Below are positions 62,144-64,000 of a stretch of DNA of 64,000 nucleotides, one piece after another. Made by a program: the position numbers and the translations under genes. Source of the DNA: Gemmata massiliana (GTDB lineage Bacteria; Planctomycetota; Planctomycetia; Gemmatales; Gemmataceae); assembly GCA_000531095.1 (NCBI GenBank), contig HG799462.1:1496894-1560893 (forward strand). The letters run 5' to 3'. Positions within the stretch are counted from its first letter, which is position 1. Every line of letters starts with the position of its first letter. Below the pieces are notes generated by a model, which saw nothing but the letters and a program-made list of their open reading frames with translations, was not told the DNA's origin and made no database searches.

Positions 62144-64000
62144 ATGTCAGAATCAACAGTTGGCGCCCCTGAACCGAGAAGCCGCTTCGGCGGCCTCCGG
62201 CAAGTCCTCATCACCTTGTTTGCGCGCCTCAGGTTCGTTGCAATCCTGGGCGTCATCGGGCTCGTGATCGTTAAGTGGGATCTGCTCAACGCCCACTACG
62301 AGAAGTGGACACGGTCCGCGCACGAAGCTGATCACGGAACCTCCGACACCGAGTACTTCTGCCCGATGCACCCGCAGATCGTGCGGGACACCGGCAAAGA
62401 GAAGTGCCCGATCTGCTTTATGCCGCTCTCAAAGCGAAAGAAGGGCGAGGGGACGGACGAGGCCCTGCCCGCCGGTGTTGTGAGTCGGGTGCAGCTCTCG
62501 CCGTACCGGATCGTACTCGCGGGGGTAAAAACGACGCCGGTCAGCTACCTCGCGCTCACAAAGGAGATCACGACGGTCGGCACCGTCGAGTTCGACGAGC
62601 GGGGGCTAAAGCACGTCGCCGCGCGCGTCAAAGGCCGGATCGACAAGCTCGGCGTGAACCAGACAGGTCAGATGGTCCACAAGGGGGACGAGCTCGCTAC
62701 GCTCTACAGCCCGGACCTCGTTGTTACCGTACAGAACATGCTCGACGCCCGCCGTGCAGGGAACAAGGAACTCGAGCGGATCTCCCGCGAACGGCTCGCC
62801 CTGTGGGGCATCGAAGGGGATCAGATCGAGGAAATGCTGAAGACCGGAAAGCCCGTCACGCAGGTTTCCGTCCGCTCGCCGATCGACGGGCACGTGATCC
62901 GGAAGTACCAGACCGAGGGCCGGTACGTGGACGAGGGGACGCCGCTCTACGACGTCGCCGACCTGAACACGATCTGGATCCAGGCGCAGGTGTACGAAGA
63001 GGACTTGGCGTTTCTTCCGGCAGAGAGCCACGAGCTCTCGAAAGACGACCGCCTGCCGGTGAAGGCCACCACGCGCGCCTACCCGGGCGAGACGTTCGCG
63101 GGCACCCTGTCGTTTGTCTACCCGCACGTCGACCAGGAGACGCGCACCCTCACCGTCCGCTTCGAGCTCGCAAACAAAGACGGCAGACTAAAGCCCGGCA
63201 TGACGTCGACGGTGAAGCTCGCCCTCCCGCCCGAGAAGCTCTCTCGCGTCGGAAGCGGGAGCGCGCGGCTGAAGCTCGAAGGGGCCCGCGTGCTTGCGGT
63301 TCCCGAGGGGAGCGTCATCGACACCGGCTCGCTGAAGCTCGTCTACCGGGAGGAGTCGCCGGGCGTGTTCGAAGGCGTGCAGGTGAATTTAGGCCCGCGG
63401 ATGGCGACGCCGGAAGGGGCCCCGTACTTCCCGGTGTTAGCGGGACTCGAGGCCGGCCAGACGGTCGTCACCGCGGGATCGTTTCTCATCGATGCGGAGA
63501 CGAGACTCAACCCGGCCGCAGGCTCGATCTACATCGGTGGGAGCGGCAGCGGGCCGAAGGGGGGCGCAACGGTCCGGCCGTCGACGCCCGAGGACCCGGA
63601 GCAGAAGGTCAGCGCCAACTTGGCGAAGCTCGCCGCGGAAGACAGGCCGCTTGCCGAGGCTCAAGGCACCTGCCCGGTGCTCACCGGGAGCGCCCTCGGC
63701 TCTATGGGAAAGCCCGTCAAGGTGACGCTCGAGGGGAAGCCGGTCTTTCTCTGCTGTAGCGGATGCGAGGGGAAAGCGACGGCCGAGCCGGCCAAGATCC
63801 TCGCCCGCGTGGAAGAGCTCAAAGCCGGAAAGAAGCCGAAGCTCGAAGAGCGGACCCCGCTCGACAAGGAGGAGGCGGAGGTCAGGACCCAGCTCGCGAA
63901 GCTGTCCCCGGAAGACCGCGCGCTTGCTGTAAAGCAGCGGTTCTGTCCCGTAACCGACGAGCGCCTCGGGTCGATGGGCGTGCCACTAAAGATCATGGCC
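62144..64000 (+). CDS. Heavy-metal RND efflux adaptor (CusB-like), 3' truncated by window
   Basis: 619 codons, ATG at 62144 after GGAGAG; it runs off the right edge. A membrane helix lies at about residues 31-46 (FVAILGVIGLVIV), then the heavy-metal-binding domain YFCPMHPQIV..KCPICFMPL (about 70-92). The membrane-fusion core follows: VGTVEFDERGLKHVAARVKGRIDKL, APVS-like SPIDGHVIRKYQTEGRYVDEGTPLYDVADLNTIWI and GMTSTVKLAL. Beyond the usual end, residues about 491 and 584 begin two copies of a module (EDRxLAxxQ..CPVT...LGSMG) with extra Cys (LCCSGCEG). It should link an RND pump to an outer-membrane channel for copper or silver export. Confidence 0.88.
   Translation, partial: MSESTVGAPEPRSRFGGLRQVLITLFARLRFVAILGVIGLVIVKWDLLNAHYEKWTRSAHEADHGTSDTEYFCPMHPQIVRDTGKEKCPICFMPLSKRKKGEGTDEALPAGVVSRVQLSPYRIVLAGVKTTPVSYLALTKEITTVGTVEFDERGLKHVAARVKGRIDKLGVNQTGQMVHKGDELATLYSPDLVVTVQNMLDARRAGNKELERISRERLALWGIEGDQIEEMLKTGKPVTQVSVRSPIDGHVIRKYQTEGRYVDEGTPLYDVADLNTIWIQAQVYEEDLAFLPAESHELSKDDRLPVKATTRAYPGETFAGTLSFVYPHVDQETRTLTVRFELANKDGRLKPGMTSTVKLALPPEKLSRVGSGSARLKLEGARVLAVPEGSVIDTGSLKLVYREESPGVFEGVQVNLGPRMATPEGAPYFPVLAGLEAGQTVVTAGSFLIDAETRLNPAAGSIYIGGSGSGPKGGATVRPSTPEDPEQKVSANLAKLAAEDRPLAEAQGTCPVLTGSALGSMGKPVKVTLEGKPVFLCCSGCEGKATAEPAKILARVEELKAGKKPKLEERTPLDKEEAEVRTQLAKLSPEDRALAVKQRFCPVTDERLGSMGVPLKIMA

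Overview
The window is high-GC bacterial DNA, most likely from a Gemmata-like planctomycete (Gemmataceae). This rests on two genes carrying the short TIGR02996 'repeat-companion' domain typical of that family (positions 1-99 and 40288-41358, the second with leucine-rich repeats), a sigma factor with a membrane-anchored C-terminal extension, and many family-specific hypothetical proteins. Most of the window is accessory DNA.

Layout. Two identical 44-bp sequences (7544-7587 and 46073-46116) are the 3' half of a tRNA-Pro(CGG) gene read on the minus strand. Neither has a tRNA 5' half, each is followed by a hairpin, and each lies next to a minus-strand tyrosine recombinase gene (6063-7382 and 44750-45886). 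I read this as tandem integration: element C (left edge to about 7544), element B (about 7588-46072) and element A (from about 46117 rightwards), with the intact tRNA expected beyond the right edge.

Element C (1-7544) holds a tightly coupled minus-strand operon of small genes, including a VRR-NUC nuclease, a zinc-ribbon protein, winged-helix proteins and a replication-initiator-like protein. An excisionase-like gene, a divergent ribbon-helix-helix-like gene over an iteron-like array, and its integrase follow.

Element B (7588-46072) starts with a three-gene SNF2 helicase/DUF3883 - DUF1156 methyltransferase - DUF499 ATPase operon; its methyltransferase is interrupted by a frameshift at a run of eight G. 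Convergent to it is a short prokaryotic Argonaute operon whose partner protein fuses an Mrr-like domain, a TIR domain and APAZ. Next come a Y-family polymerase with a divergent SRAP-like protein, a frameshifted sigma factor, a hybrid histidine kinase, a YqeY-like protein, a sigma-like protein, a NUMOD4/HNH endonuclease and a phage gp88-like protein. Assorted hypothetical genes and a primase-polymerase / ATPase / excisionase / integrase module close the element.

Element A side (46117-64000) is a dense defence island: a PDDEXK-like nuclease pair, a complete QatABCD system followed by a DUF3800 protein, an AbiEi/AbiEii toxin-antitoxin pair with a perfect operator palindrome, an ArdC-type antirestriction protein, and a complete Gabija system. 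An integrase and a heavy-metal efflux module (Cys-rich secreted protein plus a CusB-like adaptor truncated by the window edge) follow.

Together these genes suggest stacked integrative elements that carry interchangeable anti-phage modules. Several genes are broken by single-base events (14241-14248, about 24720, about 27020, 40519), so either assembly errors or ongoing decay or phase variation must be considered.
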